From assembly GCA_964544065.1 (NCBI GenBank), contig CAZJBA010000007.1:1-34878 (forward strand): a stretch of 34,878 nt of DNA, written 5' to 3'. Made by a program: the position numbers and the translations under genes. Of this stretch, positions 15,478 through 23,317 are shown piece after piece. Below the pieces are notes generated by a model that saw only the letters and a program-made list of their open reading frames with translations, did no database searches and was not told where the DNA came from. This DNA is from JAYELX01 sp964544065. GTDB lineage: Bacteria; Chloroflexota; Anaerolineae; Anaerolineales; UBA11858. The number at the start of each line of letters is the position of its first letter. Position 1 is the stretch's first letter.

Positions 15478-15648
15478 GTAAGCGTTCACGGGGTGTCATT
15501 CTTGCCGCGCTGTGCGTGCCCGGTGGGCAAGGCATGCTTCGCAAGCCGCTGATGTTTTTACAGCGGCGAAGAATCTCCACCTTTGAAGCCTGGGAGACTC
15601 TTCGGTCGTAGAAAACACTCCCTCAGAGTGACATGGCTGAACGCTTAC
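15478..15648. repeat. 171-bp element with 11-bp terminal inverted repeats
   Basis: GTAAGCGTTCA (15478-15488) and TGAACGCTTAC (15638-15648) are perfect inverted copies. The pairing resumes inside as TGTCATTCT with AGAGTGACA, one mismatch. A CCGCTG/CAGCGG hairpin lies in the interior. The TGTCATTCT...GAAGAATCTCC text is typical of widespread palindromic repeats of bacterial spacers. It encodes nothing. Confidence 0.65.
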
Positions 15649-15673
15649 AAAAAACCTAAACCAATGGCTAGGG

Positions 15674-15718
15674 CCGGTCTCCTGACCGAGTCACCTGCGG
15701 GCACGGTCAGGAGACCGG
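15674..15718. repeat. 15-bp perfect hairpin, CGGTCAGGAGACCGG family
   Basis: CCGGTCTCCTGACCG (15674-15688) pairs perfectly with CGGTCAGGAGACCGG (15704-15718) across a 15-base loop. Half of the motif, CGGTCAGGAGACC, recurs at 24026-24038. It could act as a terminator for mazG or scpB, but no T run follows on either side. Confidence 0.7.
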
Positions 15719-15743
15719 TCACAGCTAGATGTAAGGGTGGAAA

Positions 15744-17192
15744 TTATCCGTCTTTGGCCGCCTCCCAGAGCGAATCCAATTGATCCAGTTCCATTTCCTC
15801 GAGAGAGAGCCCGGTCTCGCGGGCGGCCTGCTCAATCTTGGCAAAGCGCATCCGGAAACGGGCGTTGGCCTCCCGCAGAGCGCTCTCGGCGTCGATATCC
15901 AGCCAGCGGGCAAGATTGACCACCGAAAAGAGCAAATCGCCCAACTCATCCGCACGAGACTGGGCATCGGGCGCGGTGCGAAGTTCCTCAATCTCTTCCC
16001 TAATCTTATCGATAACCCCCTCCATTTCGGGCCAATCGAAGCCAACCCGCTTGACCCGTTTTTGATAGGTCTGCGCCTGAGACAAGGCAGGCAAGGCATT
16101 GGCCACACCATCGAGCAGCCCTTTTTCGGGTTCGCCGCTTTCGTTTCGCTCCACCGCTTTCAAGCGTTCCCAATTACGAATCACCTCCCCGGCCTCGTCC
16201 AGCGTCTCATCGCCAAAAACATGGGGATGGCGACGAACAATTTTAGTATGAATGCCCTCGATCACATCGGCCATGGTGAATTCGCCGTACTCCCCGGCGA
16301 TCTGGGCGTGGAGCACAATCTGAAGCAGCAAATCGCCAAACTCTTCGGCCATGGCCGCGGGGTCATCGGCGTCGATGGCTTCCACGACTTCATAGGCCTC
16401 TTCGAGCAAATTGGGCCGCAGGGACTGATGCGTCTGCTCCTGATCCCAGGGACAACCCTCCGGGGCGCGCAGGTGGGCCACAATTTGCTGAAATGATTCC
16501 AGCGATGTGGCCGCTCCCAACGGGGGCACGTATAACGTCGTCAGCAAACCAATCTGTTCGCCCCGATCGATCTGATAAAGAGGCATCTCTTCCACACAGG
16601 CATCGTCCGTACCGGCGGCATGGACAAGTGTGACCGGGTGCTCATCGGGATAGACCGCCATCAGGGTAATCTTGGTCTCAGCGGCGATCTGGCGATCGTA
16701 GATTTGGGCGATCAAAGCGGGCGCATCGGGCGGGAAAGGCGGATGGTGGCCACGAGCGAGAATCAAGGCATCAACAACGGCGCTGCGCGGCAACGGATCC
16801 AGGCTCAACGCCGCGAAGACTGAATCCAGGAAACTGAGTCCCTCTACGAGTGAGACCGTGACTCCCTGCTCCCGGGCGCGCCGAATAATCTCTGGGCCGG
16901 TGGCTTCGGCCACACAGGGATGCCCCGGGACGGCATAAATCACGCCCTCAGGACGCTGCCCCAACGCCAGCACCGCTGCCACAATTCGTTCATAGACATC
17001 TTCAAAGGAATCATTTTCCCGATAGAAATGATCGAAAGAATGAACGTCCAACCCGGCGGGCAGGCCGCCCACGGTGAGGTGTTGACGCGTGCGCAGGTAG
17101 ATTTCCGAAGCTTGGCTTAAGATTTCCCAAGCCTGGCGGGTCAACAAGTTCGGGTCGCCTGGGCCGAGGCCAAGAAGCGTAATGCCGGGCAT
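15744..17192 (-). CDS. mazG: Tetrapyrrole methylase-like/MazG fusion protein (YabN type)
   Basis: The protein (482 aa) fuses two parts. Residues ~3-225 form a tetrapyrrole (corrin/porphyrin) methylase-like domain with ITLLGLGPGDPNLLT and YAVPGHPCVAEATGP. Residues ~232-480 form two MazG modules; the first has LRAPEGCPWDQEQTHQSL, EEAYE (264-268) and EEFGD (283-287), the second EEIEEL...ADELGD. MazG hydrolyses nucleoside triphosphates to monophosphates and pyrophosphate, cleansing non-canonical nucleotides or adjusting (p)ppGpp. The ATG at 17192 follows AAGGGAGGTAAC, an ideal site. The same fusion exists in Bacillus YabN. The methylase domain's substrate is not known. Confidence 0.93.
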   Translation of the reverse strand: MPGITLLGLGPGDPNLLTRQAWEILSQASEIYLRTRQHLTVGGLPAGLDVHSFDHFYRENDSFEDVYERIVAAVLALGQRPEGVIYAVPGHPCVAEATGPEIIRRAREQGVTVSLVEGLSFLDSVFAALSLDPLPRSAVVDALILARGHHPPFPPDAPALIAQIYDRQIAAETKITLMAVYPDEHPVTLVHAAGTDDACVEEMPLYQIDRGEQIGLLTTLYVPPLGAATSLESFQQIVAHLRAPEGCPWDQEQTHQSLRPNLLEEAYEVVEAIDADDPAAMAEEFGDLLLQIVLHAQIAGEYGEFTMADVIEGIHTKIVRRHPHVFGDETLDEAGEVIRNWERLKAVERNESGEPEKGLLDGVANALPALSQAQTYQKRVKRVGFDWPEMEGVIDKIREEIEELRTAPDAQSRADELGDLLFSVVNLARWLDIDAESALREANARFRMRFAKIEQAARETGLSLEEMELDQLDSLWEAAKDG

Positions 17193-17270
17193 GTTACCTC
17201 CCTTAAATGCAAAACGCAATGGGCGAAGATGTCATCTGCGTTCACCCATCGCGCTTCACGATTCAACTTT

Positions 17271-17381
17271 GTAGCATCTCAACGTTTTGGGGAAAACGGA
17301 TGCCGTTCCTTCGTCAGGATTTGCTATCCGCTCGTTTCGCCTACAGAAACGGCGTTCGTCCCTGCTTTGTTGAGAAGATAC
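17271..17381 (+). repeat. 111-bp palindromic MITE-like element, copy C, with flanking direct repeat
   Basis: The ends GTAGCATCTCAAC (17271-17283) and GTTGAGAAGATAC (17369-17381) are inverted copies with 11 of 13 matches. The interior matches copy A closely. TCAACTTTG occurs just outside on the left (17263-17271) and right (17382-17390), a candidate 8-9 base target duplication. It fills the gap between the S9 stop and mazG. Confidence 0.8.
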
Positions 17382-17397
17382 TCAACTTTGAACACAA

Positions 17398-17793
17398 TTA
17401 GCGCTTGGTGTAGGTGGGCGCCTTGCGAGCTCGTTTGAGACCTGGTTTTTTGCGTTCTTTAACGCGCGCATCCCGGGTCAAGAAGCCCTTTTTTCGCAAC
17501 GGGGATTTAAGGTCGGGATTCATTTTGACCAAGGCCCGAGCTAAACCCAGTTGAACAGCATCGGTTTGGCCCGTGACACCACCGCCCTTAACTTGGACAC
17601 TGACATCGAGATGGCCATCCTGATTCACGGTCTTGAGAGGGGCGAGAATGTTCCGCTTGTCACCAAGACGGGTGAAATACTGCTCCAAGGTCTTCTCCTC
17701 GTTGATGATAAAATCGCCAGAGCCAGCCATAATGCGCACACGGGCAGTACTTTCTTTGCGTCGTCCAATGCCTTCATAATATTGTTTTGCCAT
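17398..17793 (-). CDS. rpsI: 30S ribosomal protein S9
   Basis: The protein (131 aa) begins MAKQYYEGIGRRKESTARVR and ends with the basic tail KRARKAPTYTKR that reaches the P site; the GGGVTGQTDAVQLGLARAL block is diagnostic. The second of two adjacent ATGs (17793) is chosen because GAGGAG lies five bases from it but only two from the first. The start region touches the end of the L13 gene, as in the usual rplM-rpsI pair. Confidence 0.97.
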   Translation of the reverse strand: MAKQYYEGIGRRKESTARVRIMAGSGDFIINEEKTLEQYFTRLGDKRNILAPLKTVNQDGHLDVSVQVKGGGVTGQTDAVQLGLARALVKMNPDLKSPLRKKGFLTRDARVKERKKPGLKRARKAPTYTKR

Positions 17794-17795
17794 CA

Positions 17796-18248
17796 TTACT
17801 CCTCACTTGAGGGTACAACTTCATCAATGGGTTTCGGTTGTTGAGCGGCATGAGGGTGGTCCGGGCCAGCATAAACGTGTAACCGTTTGATGAGCTTGCG
17901 CCCGTATTTGTTATGAGGCAACATGCCCCAAACCGCTCTTTCGATCACGCGCTCAGGATTTTTCTCCAATAAATCGCGCAAATTGATCGATTTCAAGCCG
18001 CCTGGATGTCTGCTGGCACGGTAGTACATTTTATCGACCATTTTTTTGCCGGTCACACGGATCTTTTCCGCGTTGACGACAACGACATGATCGCCCGTTA
18101 TCACGCCAGGGGTAAAGGTGGGTTTATGTTTGCCCAATATCACCGTCGCGATTTGGGTCACCAAGCGGCCAAGATTTTGATCATCAGCATCAACCAAGAC
18201 CCAGCCTCGAGTTATTTCATCAGGTTTAGGATAATACGTTTTGAACAC
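17796..18248 (-). CDS. rplM: 50S ribosomal protein L13
   Basis: The protein has 150 aa. N-terminal TYYPKPDEITRGWVLVDADD and RAVWGMLPHNKYGRKLIKRL are L13 signatures; the C-terminus is extended by an acidic tail PIDEVVPSSEE. It is one of the earliest proteins to bind 23S rRNA. The GTG start at 18248 has GGAG eight bases upstream. It is followed at once by rpsI. Confidence 0.96.
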   Translation of the reverse strand: MFKTYYPKPDEITRGWVLVDADDQNLGRLVTQIATVILGKHKPTFTPGVITGDHVVVVNAEKIRVTGKKMVDKMYYRASRHPGGLKSINLRDLLEKNPERVIERAVWGMLPHNKYGRKLIKRLHVYAGPDHPHAAQQPKPIDEVVPSSEE

Positions 18249-18286
18249 AACTATCGCTCCATCTTCATTTACAGGGAGAAGCTACC

Positions 18287-19072
18287 CTATTTATTAATCG
18301 AATTGAATCCATCATTCTCGCTATTTTTTTGGGAAGGATAACTCACCTTCAAGAGAGTCAACGCCTGAGGGGGAGCCAACCCTTGGATCGGGGGAGTCTC
18401 AGGGGCCTGCAACCGTTTCTTGATCGCGTTGATGGCCAGTTTCTCTTGGCCCGCGGCAACCTGTGCGTACACCAGTCGTCGCACCATATGGTACAAAAAA
18501 GCGTTGGCCACGATCTCGAAAATCAGTTCATCGCCATCGGCGAACCAATCCGCGGTGTACACTTCGCGCAGGGTGACTCCACCCGGTTTCATTGCCCGGC
18601 CAAAGGCGTCAAAATCGTGAATGCCAACAAAAAGATCGGCGGCTGCTCGTAAACGGTTCAACGCAACCGGTTGCCGCAATCGCCAGGCATAACGCTCTTT
18701 GAGCGGTTGACGCACCGGATCGACAAAGACCCGATAGCGATACGTTCGCGAAAGAGCATCATAACGGGGGTGAAATTCCGCCGATGTCTGGGATACATGG
18801 CGAACGGCCACATCGTCGGGGAGCAGCGCATTGAGTGCATTTTGCAAATCAGCCCGTGAATGGGACCAATCCAGATTGAAAACGGCTACCTGTCCGAGGG
18901 CGTGCACACCGGCATCGGTGCGCCCCGCAAACAAGCAGGTCTTTCCCTCCCATCCAATCTCGCCCAAAGCTTGCTCCAACACGCCTTGGACAGTCCGAAT
19001 CTCCTTTTGTTGTCGCTGAGACCCGTGGAATTGAGCGCCGTCATAAGCGAGAATAACTTTGTAACGTGCCAT
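18287..19072 (-). CDS. truA: tRNA pseudouridine(38-40) synthase TruA
   Basis: The protein (261 aa) has the catalytic Asp53 in GRTDAGVHA (50-58), the N-terminal MARYKVILAYDGAQFHGSQR typical of TruA, and FLYHMVRRLVYA in the C-terminal half. It isomerises uridines 38-40 in the anticodon arm of many tRNAs. The ATG at 19072 is chosen from family alignment, as no clear ribosome binding site is seen and longer frames read into the structured spacer. It is encoded between L17 and L13, a common position. Confidence 0.95.
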   Translation of the reverse strand: MARYKVILAYDGAQFHGSQRQQKEIRTVQGVLEQALGEIGWEGKTCLFAGRTDAGVHALGQVAVFNLDWSHSRADLQNALNALLPDDVAVRHVSQTSAEFHPRYDALSRTYRYRVFVDPVRQPLKERYAWRLRQPVALNRLRAAADLFVGIHDFDAFGRAMKPGGVTLREVYTADWFADGDELIFEIVANAFLYHMVRRLVYAQVAAGQEKLAINAIKKRLQAPETPPIQGLAPPQALTLLKVSYPSQKNSENDGFNSINK

Positions 19073-19085
19073 TGTCGGTGTACAG

Positions 19086-19201
19086 TCAATGTCATTTCGT
19101 TGAGGTGCGATGCGCTTCCAAGTGGCTTCGATTTCAGGTGCAATGCAGCGCACCTAAAATCGACTTACTGAACTTACACCGGCTTAGGTTAATGACATTG
19201 A
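19086..19201. repeat. Inverted-repeat element in the L17-truA spacer
   Basis: TCAATGTCATT (19086-19096) and AATGACATTGA (19191-19201) are perfect 11-bp inverted ends. Inside, TCGATTTCAGGTGC (19128-19141) pairs with GCACCTAAAATCGA (19150-19163), one mismatch and an eight-base loop. The 116-base unit nearly fills the spacer between the L17 stop and the truA start. Confidence 0.7.
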
Positions 19202-19232
19202 GCAAACAGTTTACAGTATACTGTCTATTCTT

Positions 19233-19613
19233 CTACTCTTCTACTAATTCTAAAACGACCATTTCCGCGGCGTCGCCCTGCCGGGGAGTCAATTTAATGA
19301 CCCGGGTATAGCCGCCGGGGCGCGTCTCATACCGAGGCGCAATCTCATCGAACAATTTGACAACAATTTGCCTATCACCCAAACGGGCGTTGGCCAGGCG
19401 GCGGGCATGCACAGCTTTGGCTGCATCATCGGCCATGTTGCCACGCTTCGCCAAGGAGATCAATTTTTCCGCTGGTCGGCGAACAGCCTCAGCTTTCGCA
19501 CGAGTGGTGACCAAGCGTTCGTTTTCAAACAATTGTTTCATCATTGTCCGACGCAAAGCTGTGCGATGGCCTGTTTTTCGGCCTAATTTTTTTCCTGCTA
19601 CTTTGTGTCGCAT
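19233..19613 (-). CDS. rplQ: 50S ribosomal protein L17
   Basis: The protein (126 aa) has the near-invariant start MRHKVAGKKLGRKTGHRTAL and TTRAKAEAVRRPAEKLI. The C-terminal GGYTRVIKL is also typical. GGAG overlaps the rpoA stop codon just upstream, so translation is likely coupled to rpoA, its partner in the alpha operon. Confidence 0.97.
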   Translation of the reverse strand: MRHKVAGKKLGRKTGHRTALRRTMMKQLFENERLVTTRAKAEAVRRPAEKLISLAKRGNMADDAAKAVHARRLANARLGDRQIVVKLFDEIAPRYETRPGGYTRVIKLTPRQGDAAEMVVLELVEE

Positions 19614-19618
19614 TTTTT

Positions 19619-20587
19619 CTACTCCGATTCCTCTTCGTCCTCGTTCGCCAAGTAGCCCTTCTCTATCATGTTCTCTTTCAATTCTTCCAAGCTCTTGACA
19701 CCAAAGTTACGAATGGACATAACGGCATCGTCGCCCTTTTCCATCAACTCCAGAATCTCACCAACGTGAGAAATGCCAGCTCGTTTCAAAGAATTGAACA
19801 CACGCACAGAGAGATCGAGCTCTTCGATCGGCGTTTCAATGACTTCTTCTTCCTCTTCTTCAACCTGCTCTTCTTCCATGGCAGCCAGCGACTCGGCTGT
19901 AACACCGGCCAAGTACTGCAAATGTTCCATCAGCAATCTGGCGCTGTCGCTAAGCGCTTCTTCAGGCTCAATCGAGCCATCCGTCCAAATCTCCATGGTT
20001 AGTTTATCGTAGTTGGTGCTCTGGCCCACGCGGGCAAAACCAACATCGTAGCTGACCCGATTGACGGGATTATAAATAGCGTCCACGGGCAACTCGCCAA
20101 TGGGCAAGCGACCAGAACGATCGTCGTCAGCGGAGGAATACCCTACGCCGCGTTGAACCGTCATTTCCATTTCCATGGGTTTTTCCCGATCATCAACCGT
20201 AAAAAGATAAAGATCAGGATTGATAATCTCCACCTCAGGAGGCGCGACAACATCAGCCGCGGTTACGACACCAGAGCCGCGCACGTCAAGGTGCATGCGA
20301 GCCGTGTCCACATCATGGAGCTTAAGGCTCAGTTTCTTGACTTGCATGATAATGTGAATCACATCTTCGCGCACGCCAGGAACACTTGAAAACTCGTGTT
20401 CGACTTCCGGAATATGGATCGATGTCACCGCAGCCCCTTCCATTGACGATAATAACACTCGCCGTAAAGCATTTCCCACGGTGAGGCCATAACCACGCTC
20501 TAACGGGCCAATCGTAAATTTGCCATAGTTTCGAGATTCAGCTTCACGTTCAATTTTCGGCGTGACCATATTACTCATACTCAACAC
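19619..20587 (-). CDS. rpoA: RNA polymerase alpha subunit
   Basis: The protein (322 aa) has an N-terminal dimerisation domain (about 1-230) with GPLERGYGLTVGNALRRVLLSS and YSSADDDRSGRLPIGELPVDAIYNPV, an unusually acidic linker EEEQVEEEEEEV, and a C-terminal domain (~260-315) with LDLSVRVFNSLKRAGISHV and NFGVKSLEEL that contacts promoter DNA and activators. The GTG start at 20587 has AAGGGG at good spacing; the ATG at 20578 would be too far from it. It follows S4 and precedes L17, as in the alpha operon. Confidence 0.97.
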   Translation of the reverse strand: MLSMSNMVTPKIEREAESRNYGKFTIGPLERGYGLTVGNALRRVLLSSMEGAAVTSIHIPEVEHEFSSVPGVREDVIHIIMQVKKLSLKLHDVDTARMHLDVRGSGVVTAADVVAPPEVEIINPDLYLFTVDDREKPMEMEMTVQRGVGYSSADDDRSGRLPIGELPVDAIYNPVNRVSYDVGFARVGQSTNYDKLTMEIWTDGSIEPEEALSDSARLLMEHLQYLAGVTAESLAAMEEEQVEEEEEEVIETPIEELDLSVRVFNSLKRAGISHVGEILELMEKGDDAVMSIRNFGVKSLEELKENMIEKGYLANEDEEESE

Positions 20588-20612
20588 TTTTTGCCCCTTC
20601 CAAAACCTAAAC

Positions 20613-20631
20613 GAATCTGATTATCAGATTC
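20613..20631 (-). promoter_or_regulatory. Perfect 8-bp hairpin between rpsD and rpoA
   Basis: GAATCTGA and TCAGATTC form a perfect stem with a three-base loop, 26 bases upstream of the rpoA start. No T run follows, so it is not a standard terminator. It may be an mRNA processing or control element. Confidence 0.5.
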
Positions 20632-20644
20632 TTGGGGGAATCGA

Positions 20645-21283
20645 TTACCGCGAATAGTACTCAACGATGAGCTGCTCGTTCAAATTGCCATCAATTTCGA
20701 GACGTTCGGGTAAACGTAACATCTGACCCGATAAGCTTTCAACGTCTCGACTGATCCAATCAGGCATCGTTTTTTCCTCGGCTACAGAGCGGAGGTTTTT
20801 AAAATAAGTACGTTTACGAGACGTTTCTCGAACTTCGACTTTATCGTTTGGAGACAGCAATGTCGAAGGTACATCAGTGCGACGCCCATTGACATTAAAA
20901 TGCCCATGGGTTACCAACATGCGCGCCTGGGGCCGGCTTTGTGCGAATCCCATCCGATAGACAAGATTATCCAGGCGAGATTCGAGAACTTGCAACAAGT
21001 TCAAGCCGGTCAAACCACGGCGTTTAAGCGCCTCGCTATAGTAGCGTCGGAACTGACGTTCCATGACGCCATAAACGCGACGAGCTTTTTGCTTGGCTCG
21101 CAATTGTTGTGAATAATCCGATTCACGTCGGCGACGGTATTGAGCGCTCCGGCCATGTTGGCCCGGAGGATACCCTCGACGCTCAAAAGAGCACTTCGAG
21201 GAGTAACAACGTTCTCCCTTCAAAAAGAGCTTTTCACCCTCTCGTCGGCATAATTTACAAACTGGCCCACGATGTCTTCCCAT
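20645..21283 (-). CDS. rpsD: 30S ribosomal protein S4, zinc-binding form
   Basis: The protein (212 aa) has MGRHRGPVCKLCRREG and the S4 RNA-binding domain (LESRLDNLVYRMGFA, QARMLVTHGHFNVNGR). Cys9, Cys12, Cys26 and Cys31 form a complete zinc site, so this is the Cys-plus paralogue. S4 nucleates 30S body assembly, and in many bacteria controls its own operon. GAGGAAAACT precedes the ATG. The upstream spacer (S11-S4) is filled by repeat copy D, which ends 17 bases before the start. Confidence 0.97.
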   Translation of the reverse strand: MGRHRGPVCKLCRREGEKLFLKGERCYSSKCSFERRGYPPGQHGRSAQYRRRRESDYSQQLRAKQKARRVYGVMERQFRRYYSEALKRRGLTGLNLLQVLESRLDNLVYRMGFAQSRPQARMLVTHGHFNVNGRRTDVPSTLLSPNDKVEVRETSRKRTYFKNLRSVAEEKTMPDWISRDVESLSGQMLRLPERLEIDGNLNEQLIVEYYSR

Positions 21284-21299
21284 AGTTTTCCTCTTTACA

Positions 21300-21409
21300 G
21301 TATCTTCTCAATTTTTCAGTTCAGAAGTTGAACTTTTTCGGCGCTAACCCGCACATTTTACCGGGTCTTCCGAAAAGTTCAACTTCTGCTCTGTTTTTTG
21401 AAAAGATAC
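21300..21409. repeat. 110-bp palindromic element, copy D, with a divergent stem
   Basis: The outer ends GTATCTTCTCAA (21300-21311) and TTGAAAAGATAC (21398-21409) match the family of copies A-C. The stem is different: CAGAAGTTGAACTTTTTCGG (21322-21341) pairs with CCGAAAAGTTCAACTTCTG (21370-21388), with one bulged T. The centre has GCTAACCCGC and TTTTACCGG, like GCTATCCGC and TTTTACCCG of copy A. TCTTT occurs outside both ends. Confidence 0.72.
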
Positions 21410-21485
21410 TCTTTCACTAATAAACGAACAATAAGTACAAAACGCTATTAAATCAAGCGATGTTGAAAATCAGGCCCAAAAACGA

Positions 21486-21884
21486 CTAGATGCGGCGTTT
21501 TTTGGGAGGGCGACAACCATTATGCGGCAAAGGGGTTTTATCCGTAATGGAGGTAACTTTTATTCCCATTGCCTGCACAGCGCGAAGCGCTGCTGCGCGC
21601 CCTCGTCCAGGGCCATTGACAAACACATCTGCCTCGCGCATTCCCATGGCCATTGCTTTTTTCAAAGCATTTTCAACAGCCAAGCGAGCTGCGAAGGGTG
21701 TACTTGTTCGAGAACCCTTGAGGCCGACAAGACCTGGCGTTCCCCAACAAACGGTGTTGCCTTGGTGATCCGTGACGGTCACAATGGTGTTGTTAAACGT
21801 GGCCCGAATATGGATCTGCCCCGAGGACAATTTTCGCTTTGTTGCTTTCTTTTTCTTACCGCGCGATGATTTTTTCTTAGCCAT
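21486..21884 (-). CDS. rpsK: 30S ribosomal protein S11
   Basis: The protein (132 aa) has GQIHIRATFNNTIVTVTDHQGN, FVNGPGRGRAAALRAVQAMGI and the C-terminal NGCRPPKKRRI, all typical of S11, which lines the mRNA exit channel of the 30S platform. The GAGGT before ATG 21884 is well placed. It lies between S13 and, beyond repeat D, S4. Confidence 0.97.
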   Translation of the reverse strand: MAKKKSSRGKKKKATKRKLSSGQIHIRATFNNTIVTVTDHQGNTVCWGTPGLVGLKGSRTSTPFAARLAVENALKKAMAMGMREADVFVNGPGRGRAAALRAVQAMGIKVTSITDKTPLPHNGCRPPKKRRI

Positions 21885-21925
21885 ACTACCTCTTCACTAT
21901 CAAGGAGATTGGTTTATACCATCAA

Positions 21926-22315
21926 TTATTTCTTGGCAATGCCACGACGACGACCACGCCCGGCCACTGTTTTCTTGGGGCCTTTGCGTGTGCGCGCGTT
22001 GGTACGAGTCCGCTGTCCGCGAACAGGCAAATTACTGCGGTGCCGAACGCCGCGATAGCTCCCAATCTCAATCAGCCGTTTGATGTGCATCTGAACTTCT
22101 CGGCGTAAGTCACCTTCGACTTTATAGTTCTTGTCGATGTGTTCACGCAGACTGGTCACTTCGGGGCCGGTTAAATCTTTAACCCGCTTATCAGGGTTAA
22201 GATCCAAGGCCGCTAAAGTTTTATTCGAGCGAGCCCGGCCAATTCCATGGATATATGTCAAAGCAATTTCCACTCGCTTATCACGAGGGAGGTCTACACC
22301 TACGATACGAGCCAT
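21926..22315 (-). CDS. rpsM: 30S ribosomal protein S13
   Basis: The protein (129 aa) begins MARIVGVDLPRDKRVEIALT, continues with IHGIGRARSNK and the conserved YRGVRHRSNLPVRGQRTRTNARTRKGPKKT tail region. S13 contacts the 50S subunit and P-site tRNA. GAGGCTT precedes the ATG, seven bases after the L36 stop. Confidence 0.97.
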   Translation of the reverse strand: MARIVGVDLPRDKRVEIALTYIHGIGRARSNKTLAALDLNPDKRVKDLTGPEVTSLREHIDKNYKVEGDLRREVQMHIKRLIEIGSYRGVRHRSNLPVRGQRTRTNARTRKGPKKTVAGRGRRRGIAKK

Positions 22316-22321
22316 AAGCCT

Positions 22322-22435
22322 CTATCCCTGTCGTTGTTTATGTTTCGGATTTTCACAAATGACGTAAACTTTACCTTTACGCCTTACAATTTTACATTTT
22401 GCGCAGCGCTTTTTTACAGATGCTGACACTTTCAT
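22322..22435 (-). CDS. rpmJ: 50S ribosomal protein L36, zinc-binding form
   Basis: This 37-residue gene encodes MKVSASVKKRCAKCKIVRRK followed by GKVYVICENPKHKQRQG. Cys11, Cys14, Cys27 and His32 form the zinc site of the C-plus form. GAGGAAAAC precedes the ATG. The usual upstream neighbour infA is missing: only 62 bases separate it from the map stop. Confidence 0.95.
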   Translation of the reverse strand: MKVSASVKKRCAKCKIVRRKGKVYVICENPKHKQRQG

Positions 22436-22497
22436 GTTTTCCTCTTTCTAGCTGGTTTTTACTCTTCCAGCCAAAACATTGATTATACTCAAATTCA

Positions 22498-23298
22498 TTA
22501 CTTCCGTCCAGCAAGTGAACGCGTCGACTCTACAGTGGTTAAAATTCTGGGCCCATTTTCCGTCACAGCCACCGAATGCTCGAAGTGGGCTGTCAGAGAA
22601 CCGTCTCCGGAGACAACTGTCCATTGATCCGACAAAACGCGGGTTTGATGCGTGCCCACCAAAAGCATAGGTTCAATGGCAAGTGTAACGCCGGGTTGCA
22701 AGACTAAACCTCGTCCTGCTCGGCCATAATTGGGGACCTGGGGCGCTTCGTGCATCTCGCGACCGACGCCGTGCCCGCTATATTGCCGTGGAACATGATA
22801 GCCGTGCGACTCAACCCACTCTTGGATGGCGGCAGAAATATCGCCGAGCCGGTTGCCAGGCCGCATTTTGTCAACGCCAATGCGCAAAGCTTCTTCGGTG
22901 ACACGCGACAATTGCTGCGCTTCTTTGGAAATAGCGCCAATTCCAGCCGTAAAAGCGGAATCCCCAATAAATCCTTCATAAATCGTTCCACAATCAATCG
23001 AAACGATGTCGCCGGGACGCAACTTCCGATCGCTAGGAATGCCATGCACCAAGGCTTCGTTAATGCTGACGGTCAACGTGGCCGGATAGGGGTACGGCCC
23101 AGGGTATCCTTTGAATGCTGGGATAGCGCCGTGATCGCGAATCACTTGCTCCGCTACTTCATCTAGCTCAGCCGTGGTAATACCGGGACGAAGCATCTGG
23201 CGGATAGCCTCAAGCGCGATCGCGTTGATGCGTCCGGCCTCCCGCATAACCTCGATTTCTTCATCCGTTTTGATGACCACGCCACGTTGCCAAACCAT
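22498..23298 (-). CDS. map: Methionine aminopeptidase, type I
   Basis: The protein (266 aa) has all five metal ligands of the pita-bread fold: Asp102 and Asp113 (SIDCGTIYEGFIGDSAFT), His176 (SGHGVGREMHE), Glu209 (AIEPM) and Glu240 (FEHSVAV). It removes the initiator methionine from nascent proteins. The ATG at 23298 has only a weak ribosome binding site. It lies 19 bases after adk, as in many spc operons. Confidence 0.96.
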   Translation of the reverse strand: MVWQRGVVIKTDEEIEVMREAGRINAIALEAIRQMLRPGITTAELDEVAEQVIRDHGAIPAFKGYPGPYPYPATLTVSINEALVHGIPSDRKLRPGDIVSIDCGTIYEGFIGDSAFTAGIGAISKEAQQLSRVTEEALRIGVDKMRPGNRLGDISAAIQEWVESHGYHVPRQYSGHGVGREMHEAPQVPNYGRAGRGLVLQPGVTLAIEPMLLVGTHQTRVLSDQWTVVSGDGSLTAHFEHSVAVTENGPRILTTVESTRSLAGRK

Positions 23299-23317
23299 AT
23301 TCTTTACTCAATTTCAA

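Larger units (their letters stand above)
15308..15743. other. Repeat-rich spacer between convergent scpB and mazG
   Basis: No gene is supported in these 436 bases. From left to right there are a decayed ACACAGTAACAAAGGACACA-type stretch (near 15370), a GTCATCGCGAGGAG palindromic block (15424-15466), a TIR-bounded element (15478-15648) and a 15-bp perfect hairpin (15674-15718). Confidence 0.7.
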
